The notes under the pieces: model-generated
Seen by the model: the letters and a program-made list of their open reading frames with translations, nothing else
Told to the model about the DNA's origin: nothing
Databases searched by the model: none
Part shown: in pieces, positions 18,035 to 26,652 of the stretch
Layout of the letters: the number at the start of each line of letters is the position of its first letter
Numbering within the stretch: position 1 is the first letter of the stretch
NCBI RefSeq assembly: GCF_012222305.1
Contig: NZ_CP035730.1
Span: 2,073,501 to 2,137,500, forward strand
Direction of reading: 5' to 3'
DNA from: Sulfolobus sp. S-194
GTDB lineage: Archaea; Thermoproteota; Thermoprotei_A; Sulfolobales; Sulfolobaceae
DNA: 64,000 nt
Translations under genes and position numbers: made by a program

Positions 18035-19102
18035 TTATAAAATCTGTCCCTCTTTAAGATTTTTGCAAGATTCTTTTAACTCTGGTAAATTGCATAACTC
18101 CTCTTTAACCTTACTACTGGCACCTTGATAAAGGAAGTAAACGTAATCCTTATACGCAACATCCTGTATTTCCTTCATTAAATTAAAGTATTTTAAAAAT
18201 TCATCAGTCTTTTTACCAGTTATTCTATTAATCATCACTTTTATGGAGATAACATACCTTTCTCTCCCATGTTTTTCTAATTCTTTCATAGCATGAGATA
18301 AAGCCTCTAAGCTTAGATCTCTAACGCGATCAACTTGCTCTAAATTAAAACTTGGGGAAGAAATTATTTCATTAGCTAAAATACCCAGATCTCTAGAAGC
18401 AAAATACAGATCTGTAAATGCTATCGGTATTAAGGTAAGATGAGAAGATATCTTTTTTACCCCTTCTGATAATAAATCAATTTCACCAAAAGAAATAAAA
18501 TTTGTTATCGTAGCAACTACTGGAGAGTAATCAGAATACTTTAGAAAGGAAAGGTGATAATATGATAAATCAAAGAGGGCTTGATAATAATTTAGGAAAT
18601 GGGGTTCTACTTCTTTAAAGTAATCTTTAACAAGCTGTAAGTGCTTATTATCAAAATCCCTTGAGATGAATGCTTTATAAAGCTTGTAAACCGCATGAGG
18701 AGAAAGAGATATTGCCTTGTTAATCAATTGTAAAGCATTTGAAATTCCTTCCGTGACAAAGCTAGAGTTAGGTGTAATATATCCTTTAGTTTCAAGTATT
18801 ATTGCTAATAAGGCATTTCTCCAGGAATCGTTGGGAAGATAGAATGAGTTTACATTTACGAAAAGCTTATCGTAACATTGTGGATCATTTAGATGATGTT
18901 GTTTTAACGAATAAGGATTAATAAATGGAGAATCTCTAGCACTTTGAAGAAAAAATGACGCTTGTTGAAGGTTTCCTTTGCAAGAAAATTTATATGATAG
19001 AATAAATGAATATAATGGTTTAAGTTCTGGTATAATTTGGTCAATTTGTAAAAATTCAGATGAATTAAGATAATTTAAGAGGTAAGGAAAATAGTTTACC
19101 AT
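18035..19102 (-). CDS. Hypothetical protein, all-helical
   Basis: A 355-residue soluble protein without signal peptide or membrane segments. It is helical throughout with Leu/Tyr/Phe pairs at repeat-like spacing, suggesting a TPR-like or other helical-repeat scaffold, though no repeat is clear enough to claim. It is followed by a small secreted-protein gene in the same orientation, 29 bases upstream of its start. Function unknown. Confidence 0.65.
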   Translation of the reverse strand: MVNYFPYLLNYLNSSEFLQIDQIIPELKPLYSFILSYKFSCKGNLQQASFFLQSARDSPFINPYSLKQHHLNDPQCYDKLFVNVNSFYLPNDSWRNALLAIILETKGYITPNSSFVTEGISNALQLINKAISLSPHAVYKLYKAFISRDFDNKHLQLVKDYFKEVEPHFLNYYQALFDLSYYHLSFLKYSDYSPVVATITNFISFGEIDLLSEGVKKISSHLTLIPIAFTDLYFASRDLGILANEIISSPSFNLEQVDRVRDLSLEALSHAMKELEKHGRERYVISIKVMINRITGKKTDEFLKYFNLMKEIQDVAYKDYVYFLYQGASSKVKEELCNLPELKESCKNLKEGQIL

Positions 19103-19131
19103 AAAAAATCTTTCTTTTCAAGGCTTAAAAA

Positions 19132-19575
19132 TTATTCAACGTTGAAGATATAGTTAGCCAGTGCCTCTATCTGTGTTACACTTACTGATGTTGAATTTCC
19201 TATATAGCTAATCATTAAATATCCATTTCCTTTATTCGTTGTAAATAGAACTGTATACCCGTGAGCGTAAAGAGTATTAGTACCGTGATATGGATAAGCG
19301 TATATTATTATTATTTGATCACCTAAACTGTCAGTTAGGTTTTCATACACTAATTCGGCATTCTTATAAACTTGCAGTTGGGGTAGCTTAGAATAATAAC
19401 CACTGCCAACATATTCATAGTTAATTGCCCAGGAGTTTCCTAAGTATTTAGAAACTGCAGAAGGCAAAATTAATGATAGATGTGTAGAAGTTGTTGGAGT
19501 GGCTGATAAAAACCCTAAAGATAATCCTGCCAAAATTAATAATATAGCAATTATCTCACCTATTGTAATTTTCAT
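19132..19575 (-). CDS. Small secreted or membrane-anchored protein
   Basis: A 147-residue protein with an N-terminal hydrophobic helix (IIAILLILAGLSLGFLSA) followed by a beta-rich, Tyr- and Thr-rich domain with glycosylation sites. It resembles class III signal/pilin-like or anchored surface proteins, but no peptidase site is clear. It lies 29 bases upstream of the helical protein gene and may be in an operon with it. Function unknown. Confidence 0.6.
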   Translation of the reverse strand: MKITIGEIIAILLILAGLSLGFLSATPTTSTHLSLILPSAVSKYLGNSWAINYEYVGSGYYSKLPQLQVYKNAELVYENLTDSLGDQIIIIYAYPYHGTNTLYAHGYTVLFTTNKGNGYLMISYIGNSTSVSVTQIEALANYIFNVE

Positions 19576-19652
19576 ATGTCATCAAATATAGTTTATACTC
19601 TATACTTAAAAACTTTTTGGAGTTAAAATAAAAAAATAATATCTTTAATTTT

Positions 19653-19949
19653 TTATGTGTTTATTTGTTGGAATACTTTGTGTGTTGGTCTTCCCTCAAT
19701 AATCTTCTTACCGTATTCCACAGTCTCCCTATAAGCAGTACTATTAATAAAATTCTTATAAGACTCCAAATCCTCCCACTCACTATAAATCAAATACTCA
19801 GAAGGATCATCAACACTCCTATAAAGCCTAGCACCCCTAAAACCCTTAAAACCAGACAAAAAAGAAACAACATCACTAAACTTCCTCTCAAACTCACCCT
19901 CAAAACCCCTCTTAACCCTATAATAAAAACCAACACTAATCAAAAACAA
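19653..19949 (-). CDS. ABM-domain protein downstream of soxN (OdsN-like position)
   Basis: A 98-residue protein of the antibiotic-biosynthesis-monooxygenase (ABM, dimeric alpha-beta barrel) type: YRVKRGFEGEFERKFSDVV, then GFRGARLYRSVDDPSEYLIY and EWEDLESYKNF. It lies 44 bases after soxN, where Sulfolobales carry the small odsN gene of the cbsAB-soxLN-odsN cluster; I infer, but cannot prove, identity. Its codon use is very odd: nearly all of the first 75 codons end in G or T, and the last 20 then switch to the A- and C-ending codons that were absent before. Confidence 0.7.
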   Translation of the reverse strand: MFLISVGFYYRVKRGFEGEFERKFSDVVSFLSGFKGFRGARLYRSVDDPSEYLIYSEWEDLESYKNFINSTAYRETVEYGKKIIEGRPTHKVFQQINT

Positions 19950-19993
19950 AACACCCCCAATATAAATTTTGGGAAAAACTAATAAAAAATATT

Positions 19994-21478
19994 TTATTTC
20001 CTGTATACTACGTAATGATACAACGATATAGCCTCACCTAGCATTATAAATATCAGCCCTAAATCGATGCCAAATAGGTTAGATGCTGATCCAGTTGAAG
20101 GTATTGTCCATATTTGTGCTGCTAATATTACTGCCATAATGAAGAGTATTGATATCAAAATCTCAGCAAATTTCTTTTTAGTTTCAGAAGCAACTTCTAC
20201 TTTTCCTACAGCTTTAATAGGCAAATTAGGTAAGTTTTGCGTCATCATTTTAGTAATGCTTGTGGATTGGGTTAAGGATGGTGAAGTATTTGCTTCTGTT
20301 TTTGGTGATGGCAAGAAATACATTCCTATAGCAACTATTACTGCTGGCGGTAAGAATGCCATAATTTGTTGGCTAAATGGTATTGGTACGCCAGGAGTTA
20401 GATCACCCCAAATAGTATTTTGAATTAGATAGGTAATCATTAATATTCCTATGCCAGTAAATACTTTTCTTTTTAGAGGATGCAATTCTGGGCTTCTGTC
20501 TAGGAATGGCACAACTATTAGGTAAACTAGCGGTATTATTGAGCTAAAGAATAGGAATAATAGTACGTTGTTAGTGAAATCTGCCATCTTATATAGGAAT
20601 AGGAAGAACCATGGTGGATAAGTTGTTATATGTGCAGCGGCTGGAGAATTTGGTGGAGGAGCAGGCTTTGGATTTAAGAATGGGTTTAATTGCTGTGGTA
20701 ATCCACTTAAATATGATAATGCATTTGGAATGACTAATATAAAGCCCCAAGTTAAGAATACTAACGACATCATATAAACAAAATTCCTTGGCCACCATGG
20801 GTTAAACTTCATCCACTCCTCCTTTGTATATACTGCAGGGGCTTTTGGTTTTTCCTTTCTTGACGGCATCATTCCGTAATGCTCAGCTAGGAAGAAGTGA
20901 AATACAAATAGTACTCCAATAAGTGCAGCAAAAATTATATGTAATGCTAATACTCTACCGTACTGACCGGCATCATAATTTCCAAATAATACCGGTAATA
21001 ATCCCGATAATCCAGGAACTGAAGAAACTATTCCAGCACCTACATCTACAGCACTAGTGGCCAATGCATCACCGATTAAACTATATCCAAGGAAAGACGT
21101 ACCTAATGTTAGAACTAACATAATAACTCCGATTATCCATAATAACTCTCTAGGTCTTTTGTACGCTCCAGCAAAGTAATTTCTAAACATATGAACATAA
21201 GCTAAAATTATCATTGCATAAGCTCCATATAAGTGGCTATAGAGGGCTACAGATCCGTAGGGAACTTTATCTATGATGAATAGTGTGGACTCGTATCCTT
21301 GGTCTGGATTATAATAGAGAAGTAATATTAAACCAGATATTACAGTATAGATAAATGCTGAAGCTACTAGTGCTCCTAGCCAGAAATTGACCTTATACAT
21401 ATAGTCTGGTGTTCTGAAAAATGGTAAGTCATCTAGTCCTAGCCTTTCCTTAAACCAATTTGAGACCCTATCACTCAT
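19994..21478 (-). CDS. soxN: Cytochrome b of the SoxLN-CbsAB respiratory complex
   Basis: About 494 residues with roughly ten TM helices. Two helices carry the haem-ligating His pairs, each 14 residues apart: HLYGAYAMIILAYVH and HIIFAALIGVLFVFH. It should pass electrons from quinol to haems and work with the Rieske protein SoxL2 encoded just upstream, as a bc1-like complex. The frame is open to 21553, but MSDRVSNWFKERLG at 21478 is the natural N-terminus, and TTTTTTAATATC lies 24 bases before it as a leaderless TATA box. A motif shared with cbsA and soxL2 lies 37 bases upstream. Confidence 0.93.
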   Translation of the reverse strand: MSDRVSNWFKERLGLDDLPFFRTPDYMYKVNFWLGALVASAFIYTVISGLILLLYYNPDQGYESTLFIIDKVPYGSVALYSHLYGAYAMIILAYVHMFRNYFAGAYKRPRELLWIIGVIMLVLTLGTSFLGYSLIGDALATSAVDVGAGIVSSVPGLSGLLPVLFGNYDAGQYGRVLALHIIFAALIGVLFVFHFFLAEHYGMMPSRKEKPKAPAVYTKEEWMKFNPWWPRNFVYMMSLVFLTWGFILVIPNALSYLSGLPQQLNPFLNPKPAPPPNSPAAAHITTYPPWFFLFLYKMADFTNNVLLFLFFSSIIPLVYLIVVPFLDRSPELHPLKRKVFTGIGILMITYLIQNTIWGDLTPGVPIPFSQQIMAFLPPAVIVAIGMYFLPSPKTEANTSPSLTQSTSITKMMTQNLPNLPIKAVGKVEVASETKKKFAEILISILFIMAVILAAQIWTIPSTGSASNLFGIDLGLIFIMLGEAISLYHYVVYRK

Positions 21479-21514
21479 ATGATTAAATTGGAAAGATATT
21501 AAAAAAGGATTAAG

Positions 21515-21525
21515 CGTTGGACTGA
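21515..21525 (-). promoter_or_regulatory. AGTCCAACG motif upstream of soxN
   Basis: On the minus strand the bases read TCAGTCCAACG, just before the soxN TATA box. The same core, AGTCCAACG, occurs before soxL2 and cbsA and was not noticed elsewhere in the window. The distance from motif to start codon is 37 bases here. Confidence 0.55.
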
Positions 21526-21595
21526 TTTTTAAGAAATGAGGAAGATACTTCACTATTTATCAAAAATTAAATAAGAAAATAATAAAAAGAAAAAA

Positions 21596-22576
21596 TTAAC
21601 TACCGCTAAAAGGATTTTGTGTATTTTGAACAGTTGTCTTGTTACCAACTGGAGAACCAAAACTATTATCTAAATCAGCTTTTGGATTAGATGACGGTAC
21701 GCCGTTAGCTCCTTCTGGATAAATTGCAACTCCAACAGATCCTACTGCATAAAGATAGTCTGTACTAGAATCCCACTCTAATACTACTGTAGGTAATGGT
21801 CTTTGCGTAGGGCCAGTAAGAACAGCGGCACCGTGGTACGGATCATATGTAGAACCGTGACAATCACAATGAATTAGTGCTGGTACTTTAGCTTGTTTAG
21901 CAGCTAATAATGCTTGAGCAGTTAATTGATCTGGTTCTGGTGCAGCTAATTGTGAAGGACTAACATATTGTGGTGGATAAAAGTGTATATATGGTGGGGT
22001 ACAGCCAAGATGTTGGCATATTGCACTATAAGCCACAATTGATTTATTCGGACCTACTCCTCCAGGAAAATCATAAGTATCTCCAGTCTGTGGAACAAAA
22101 ACCTTTGTTGGAGGTACTTCTACTGGTTTACCAGACGAATCTCCAAGATTCAATAGGAAGTTAGGTTCTCCAGTCATAGGATATTCAAAGAGAACAATAT
22201 AAGGACTGTTTACTGGTATTTCAGAAGCTTTAATTGGATTTCCAGATGAATCTACAAGGAGAGACTTAGGAAATCCGGAAATAGCCGCTACTTGAGGGGG
22301 AACTATCACTTCTACTCCCGGGATGATTGCAGCTATTGTTGCAGCAGCTATTCCAAAGATTAAACCTTTAAGGAATTTTCTTCTTTTTTCATCAACACTA
22401 CCTACGTTCTTATTTACGTAGTTAAATAAATAATCTTCTCCTTTTGAAACGAATTCTTTACCATCGAATCTAGTCTTAGGATCTCTCATTTTAGCTAATA
22501 ACCTCTTTATAAAGACAAGATCTGAATAGTTAAGTACAGTCTTTTCGTCTTTATCTCCTAATCTTATCTTTATCAT
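21596..22576 (-). CDS. soxL2: Rieske iron-sulfur protein SoxL2
   Basis: A 326-residue Rieske protein. The N-terminus is cytoplasmic and charged, followed by a Tat-like RRKFLKGLIFGIAAATIAA signal/anchor near residues 65-85. The [2Fe-2S] ligands are CQHLGC and CDCHGS, with the long insertion between them characteristic of SoxL. The C-terminal 50 residues are a Ser/Asn-rich extension. It would accept electrons from quinol with cytochrome b SoxN and pass them to the CbsA haem. The gene has its own TATA (TTATATGATATA) and the shared AGTCCAACG motif 47 bases upstream. Confidence 0.95.
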   Translation of the reverse strand: MIKIRLGDKDEKTVLNYSDLVFIKRLLAKMRDPKTRFDGKEFVSKGEDYLFNYVNKNVGSVDEKRRKFLKGLIFGIAAATIAAIIPGVEVIVPPQVAAISGFPKSLLVDSSGNPIKASEIPVNSPYIVLFEYPMTGEPNFLLNLGDSSGKPVEVPPTKVFVPQTGDTYDFPGGVGPNKSIVAYSAICQHLGCTPPYIHFYPPQYVSPSQLAAPEPDQLTAQALLAAKQAKVPALIHCDCHGSTYDPYHGAAVLTGPTQRPLPTVVLEWDSSTDYLYAVGSVGVAIYPEGANGVPSSNPKADLDNSFGSPVGNKTTVQNTQNPFSGS

Positions 22577-22622
22577 TTTTTATCACAATAAAAAGTGAGC
22601 ATTATATCATATAACTTTTTGC

Positions 22623-22632
22623 CGTTGGACTA
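22623..22632 (-). promoter_or_regulatory. AGTCCAACG motif upstream of soxL2
   Basis: Minus-strand TAGTCCAACG, immediately upstream of the TATA region of soxL2. It is exactly 47 bases from the start codon, the same distance as the copy before cbsA. Confidence 0.55.
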
Positions 22633-22663
22633 AAGATATTAAATTAAAAAAGAGTTTAATTTA

Positions 22664-23608
22664 TTATTGATTTTTTACTTTCAATTTTTGTGATAAATAT
22701 TTAGTAATATTTTCTTCTTTCATCTCATTATAACACATGAGAACATAACCAATAGTAGGAACTAACATGTACATTAACAAAAGATATCCATATATCCCAA
22801 AAAACACATTGGATATTAGCATAAAATAACCAATTCCTGCTGCACCATTACCTTTAATAATGATAGAAATGATGGAAAATGTAATTATTGCTAAGAAGTA
22901 AACTAAATAGAGTAAGTGAGAAGGATTATAGATAGTTATACCGAGAGCTGACGGAAGTATCATTTCCATTAGGATTTGTATATACCTATTTGTTATAATC
23001 TCGTGAGCAAACATAATAAACGGATACATGCTCATTAAGCCCACAATATAAGCAATAATACTCCTTTTACTAGTTATCTTTCTCCAAAGTATAGTATAGA
23101 CTAAAAATGTAACTGCAGAAAAAATGAGGAAATCTAAATAACTTACGTAAAGGGTAGTATGATAGAAAGTAATGAAAAATGATGCTATTAAACCCAGTCC
23201 TACTAGTATTCCAGAGGGGATAAGAAGTACTACTTTTATGTCACTTTTAATAGTAGCTTCGATCAATGCTGTAATAGCAATTATTATTATAAATATTTCA
23301 ATACCATAATAATATGTATAATTAACGTTTAAATACGCTAAAATAGGGGATATTATAAGTAATATTGATAAAGGTAGAAGAGCTTTCACTTTGTTAGATA
23401 AAAGAAACGAGACTAGAATGAGGGAAATGAAAAAGATGTAAAAAGAAACTGCACCTATTCTGAGAAGAAATACTTCAGCAGGGATATGAATAGGTAAGGC
23501 CGAAGGAAAAACAAAAGCTTCAGAAAACATGAATTGAAGAAATCCAGAAATGCCTAAAATTAAGAAAAAATATTTTATATCTTTCTCAAGAAAGGATAGA
23601 ATTTTCAT
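22664..23608 (-). CDS. cbsB: Cytochrome b558/566 subunit B (hydrophobic)
   Basis: A 314-residue, very hydrophobic protein with about ten TM helices and almost no soluble domain. It starts inside the end of cbsA (ATGA overlap of 4 bases), the known arrangement of the Sulfolobales cbsAB operon. CbsB is the membrane partner of the haem protein CbsA. No haem ligands are known with certainty, and none can be assigned here. The end is Lys-rich ([11 protein letters not shown]). Confidence 0.88.
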   Translation of the reverse strand: MKILSFLEKDIKYFFLILGISGFLQFMFSEAFVFPSALPIHIPAEVFLLRIGAVSFYIFFISLILVSFLLSNKVKALLPLSILLIISPILAYLNVNYTYYYGIEIFIIIIAITALIEATIKSDIKVVLLIPSGILVGLGLIASFFITFYHTTLYVSYLDFLIFSAVTFLVYTILWRKITSKRSIIAYIVGLMSMYPFIMFAHEIITNRYIQILMEMILPSALGITIYNPSHLLYLVYFLAIITFSIISIIIKGNGAAGIGYFMLISNVFFGIYGYLLLMYMLVPTIGYVLMCYNEMKEENITKYLSQKLKVKNQ

Positions 23609-25005
23609 CTTCTGTACACCACATATAATATTACTAAGGCTAAAATAGCTATAACTGCACCGACCACAGTCACATCTACTGTTGCTGAAGGAATTGCAGC
23701 TGATGTAGAAGTAGTTGACGAGACTGAAGTAGTAGTTGTTGTAGTTGTTGTTGGTGGAGTGGTTACTAACTGTAACGTTAAGAATGAGGATGTTATAGAC
23801 TTATCAAACAAAGTCTCTCCTAATTTACCTTGCCATACTGCGAAAGCGACATAATAAGTCTTTCCAACTGTTATGTTAGGCATCCAATTAGCATAATTTG
23901 GTGGTACAGCTAATGGTCTAGCAAACTCTACAGTCCAATACCCATTACTCCATGTAGCTCCAGTCCATATGAAGAATAGTGAACCGTTTAACCCTTTTGA
24001 TGCTACTGGTGTATACCATATTCCAGAACAATCAACTTCATACATATTAGTATTATTTGAGTAAAGTGGTACAGCAAACCCATGATTTCCTGGATCAACG
24101 TATGGTAAACCAGTTAAAGACTCATTCTGCCATAGATTCGCTTTAAATGCTGGATCGTAAGTGGAATTGTTCCATGTAGCTCCAGATACCCACATCCAAA
24201 TATTAGCGGCACCTCCAGATTGAGCTAAAGAACCTCCAGCATCTTTAAAAGTAACACCATCGAATGTTTGTCCTGGATATTTACCACCTATATTCATACC
24301 GTCCTTACTAGGTGGTATTACACTACCCATATACCACATCATAGCAACTCTATCTGGATAATACCATGTTGAATTAGTATAATAACCATAAAACATACCA
24401 TCACTGTATAATAGGTCCTCCATTGGTCTCAGAGAGTGCCATAAGATAATCGAACCGTTAGATAAGACAGTTATTTGTGTTCCATTAGGAGTAGGTAAAA
24501 GTATACCAGAATAGTTAAGAACTAACCTACCTTGATATGTCTTTCCATTTACAATTGCTATGTAATTTGTATAATTCTTTTCTACAGTATATGTGGTTCC
24601 TGGTGTAAGCATTATTTGTCTAAATAATCCTGGGCCAGAAGCTGGAGGATAAAGTGCACCTGCAGCCGCTGACCAAGCGCCAAATGCTGGGTTAGGAGCG
24701 TACCATTTTACTAATACAAATATCCATGATCCATTCCAAGCAGCCTTAACTAACACATAATGTGTTAAACCAGAAGTTGGTGCTTGCGGAATATTTGCTG
24801 TTAGAGAAATGTTAATCCATGGAATTTTTGACCAGTACGATGCTGAGCCAGGATTAGATAAATCCGCTGTACCAACAATTTTGTATACTGGTATATCTGG
24901 AGATGTTTGTGCCATAGGAGTGTTGGTTACTGCTAATAATACTCCTAGTAGAAGAACTGAGAGAGTAATACTTATGGTTAATTTGGTAGAAGGTTTTACA
25001 CTCAT
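23605..25005 (-). CDS. cbsA: Cytochrome b558/566 subunit A (secreted haem glycoprotein)
   Basis: A 466-residue protein with an N-terminal signal helix ([18 protein letters not shown]), a large ectodomain of the ethylbenzene-dehydrogenase-related haem-binding type, a Thr/Ser-rich linker near residues 415-435 and a C-terminal TM helix. Many N-x-S/T sites fit the known heavy glycosylation. It sits on the outer face and takes electrons from the SoxL2-SoxN complex. It is first of the four-gene cluster and co-transcribed with cbsB. The promoter region carries the shared AGTCCAACG motif at 47 bases. Confidence 0.94.
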   Translation of the reverse strand: MSVKPSTKLTISITLSVLLLGVLLAVTNTPMAQTSPDIPVYKIVGTADLSNPGSASYWSKIPWINISLTANIPQAPTSGLTHYVLVKAAWNGSWIFVLVKWYAPNPAFGAWSAAAGALYPPASGPGLFRQIMLTPGTTYTVEKNYTNYIAIVNGKTYQGRLVLNYSGILLPTPNGTQITVLSNGSIILWHSLRPMEDLLYSDGMFYGYYTNSTWYYPDRVAMMWYMGSVIPPSKDGMNIGGKYPGQTFDGVTFKDAGGSLAQSGGAANIWMWVSGATWNNSTYDPAFKANLWQNESLTGLPYVDPGNHGFAVPLYSNNTNMYEVDCSGIWYTPVASKGLNGSLFFIWTGATWSNGYWTVEFARPLAVPPNYANWMPNITVGKTYYVAFAVWQGKLGETLFDKSITSSFLTLQLVTTPPTTTTTTTTSVSSTTSTSAAIPSATVDVTVVGAVIAILALVILYVVYRR

Positions 25006-25051
25006 TTTATCACATTTAATAAGTTAAGTGGTTCAACTCAAAAATGTTAAT

Positions 25052-25062
25052 CGTTGGACTGA
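25052..25062 (-). promoter_or_regulatory. AGTCCAACG motif upstream of cbsA
   Basis: Minus-strand TCAGTCCAACG, identical over 11 bases to the copy before soxN and 47 bases from the cbsA start. The intergenic stretch 25006-25197 also holds the promoter of the divergent gene at 25198. Confidence 0.55.
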
Positions 25063-25197
25063 TTATCTAATTCTACTTTTGTTCTCAAAATGATTTAATT
25101 ATTTAACTTTATCTCATAAATGGTTAACATTGTTAATCATTAATACGACATTTTTTAAAATTTAGGAATATAAACCCTTAAATAGATATCTTTACGT

Positions 25198-25779
25198 ATG
25201 TGTTTATTAAGAGTTATTAATGTTACAAGACCCATAATATCAAATGACATAATTTTGCTTAAAGACGAAATATTCTCAAGATTAAGAGATGAGGTTTATG
25301 TAAGAGTTTTAAGTAGTGATAAAAGAGATGGTGAAATTAGTAAAAGTTATTTTTATTTTATAGTTGATAAGCTTAGAAAAATGGGACTTTTACTAGATAA
25401 TGCCATATCGTTTAAACTGGTAATTCCTTATACTCTTAATGATAAAAGAGAGATTGTTCTAAAAGATGGAATAATATATATAACCAACAAAAAACAATTA
25501 ATTTATTTTGATATATATGATACAACATATGTCTGCGGAAATTGCTCAGTTATTTTATCTTGTGTTCATGGATTAAAGCAAATAGCTTATGAATTGGGAA
25601 TTAAAATTAGAGATGATAACCCAGATTTAGCATGGTATAAAATATTAAAAGACATTCAGAGATCATTATTAGAAGCTTCTATGTCATTGAAGTTAAAGTT
25701 AGGAGATATACCTTTTGGGAATAGAATATGTTGTGAAGAAGAGGAGGTGAAAGAGAACGAATCCCAAATTAATTTATAA
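25198..25779 (+). CDS. Hypothetical protein with SWIM-like Cys/His cluster
   Basis: A 193-residue soluble protein. Near residue 113 it has CGNCSVILSCVHG, which resembles a zinc-binding CxxC-x6-CxH pattern similar to SWIM domains. The first 100 residues are mixed alpha/beta. The C-terminus is acidic and contains a CC pair. It is divergent from cbsA and begins a three-gene run with two membrane proteins. Because it faces the respiratory cluster it could act as a regulator or maturation factor, but this is only positional. Confidence 0.65.
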   Translation: MCLLRVINVTRPIISNDIILLKDEIFSRLRDEVYVRVLSSDKRDGEISKSYFYFIVDKLRKMGLLLDNAISFKLVIPYTLNDKREIVLKDGIIYITNKKQLIYFDIYDTTYVCGNCSVILSCVHGLKQIAYELGIKIRDDNPDLAWYKILKDIQRSLLEASMSLKLKLGDIPFGNRICCEEEEVKENESQINL

Positions 25780-25855
25780 ATACTCGATTATTAGTATAAT
25801 AGTCCTATTTGCGACTTTCACTTTAGGATTATTAAGGGCATTACTTGATAATGGC

Positions 25856-26161
25856 ATGATAAAGAATTATTATATGTCGGAAGAAGTACTGATCTTTCAT
25901 ATTATCTTTGCTTTAGCCTCGGGAGGGCTGGGATATTATCTTTATATTTTGGCTTCAAGAACTGGACTTTTATTCCCTAAATTTATAGCAACAAGTAACA
26001 TTGTTTCAATAGCTATCGCTGGATTTTCGGGCTTAGGCTATTTACTTACACAAAACGATGAATTTACTAGAGTAATGCTTTATGGATTTGAAATATCACT
26101 AGCATTATCATCAATGCTAGTAGGGTATTTGTATTGTTTCATGAGAGTTTGTAGTAGGTAA
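25856..26161 (+). CDS. Small membrane protein; true N-terminus may lie upstream
   Basis: From the ATG at 25856 a 101-residue protein with three TM helices. The same frame is open back to a TGA at 25748 and would encode another hydrophobic helix (SIISIIVLFATFTLGLL), but it contains no ATG, GTG or TTG. A strong GAGGAGGTGA ribosome site at 25741-25750 sits at the head of this extension. So either an unusual start codon is used, or a frameshift has separated start and helix. It overlaps or follows the gene at 25198 and precedes the gene at 26167 by 5 bases, forming an operon. Function unknown. Confidence 0.6.
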   Translation: MIKNYYMSEEVLIFHIIFALASGGLGYYLYILASRTGLLFPKFIATSNIVSIAIAGFSGLGYLLTQNDEFTRVMLYGFEISLALSSMLVGYLYCFMRVCSR

Positions 26162-26166
26162 TAAGA

Positions 26167-26652
26167 ATGGATTTGAAATATTTTTCTATCTTTTATTCTA
26201 TTTATTCTATGTTATCAATCATAACTCTCTATTTAAATTATGAGGTTATTAGTATTATAGGATTAATATTAGCATCTACCTCAGTCTATTTTCTAAGAAG
26301 AGAGTTAAAGAAACTCACATCTAAACAAGAGTTTAAAATACCTTATGCTGGTGCATATTTAATGCTCTTAGGTTATCTAGGAATACTTATAGGAATTCCA
26401 GTATCTTCAATATCTGTAGTTCATCTTCTAGGTTTAACTCTAGTACTAATTGGTGCAATGTTCGTTGATATCGGAATACTTACTGCCTTAGTTTTAGGTA
26501 ATTTCAGACTCTCAAACTTAACTAGAAATAATAAGTTAAAAATTATAGCAGTACTCTTTTTTCTTGGGCTTATAACAAGTTTTGATATAAGAGTTGTAAG
26601 CTATATACTATATCTGATCTCTTCTTTTCTCACTCTGGCGGAATCTCTTTGA
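26167..26652 (+). CDS. Membrane protein, five TM helices
   Basis: A 161-residue protein with about five TM helices and a basic loop (RRELKKLTSKQEFK) after helix 2. It is the third gene of the run starting at 25198. It overlaps the end of the convergent amino-acid permease gene by 23 bases. No family recognised; it may be a membrane accessory linked to the nearby respiratory cluster. Confidence 0.65.
   Translation: MDLKYFSIFYSIYSMLSIITLYLNYEVISIIGLILASTSVYFLRRELKKLTSKQEFKIPYAGAYLMLLGYLGILIGIPVSSISVVHLLGLTLVLIGAMFVDIGILTALVLGNFRLSNLTRNNKLKIIAVLFFLGLITSFDIRVVSYILYLISSFLTLAESL

Noticed and set aside
19665-19982. Plus-strand open frame of 105 codons opposite the ABM gene
   Set aside because: It exists only because the ABM coding strand has almost no C or A at third positions, so the other strand lacks stops. 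The product is a low-complexity Thr/Lys/Asn chain.
20067-20423. Plus-strand 118-codon frame inside soxN
   Set aside because: Shadow of the cytochrome b gene, whose helices and His pairs are unambiguous.
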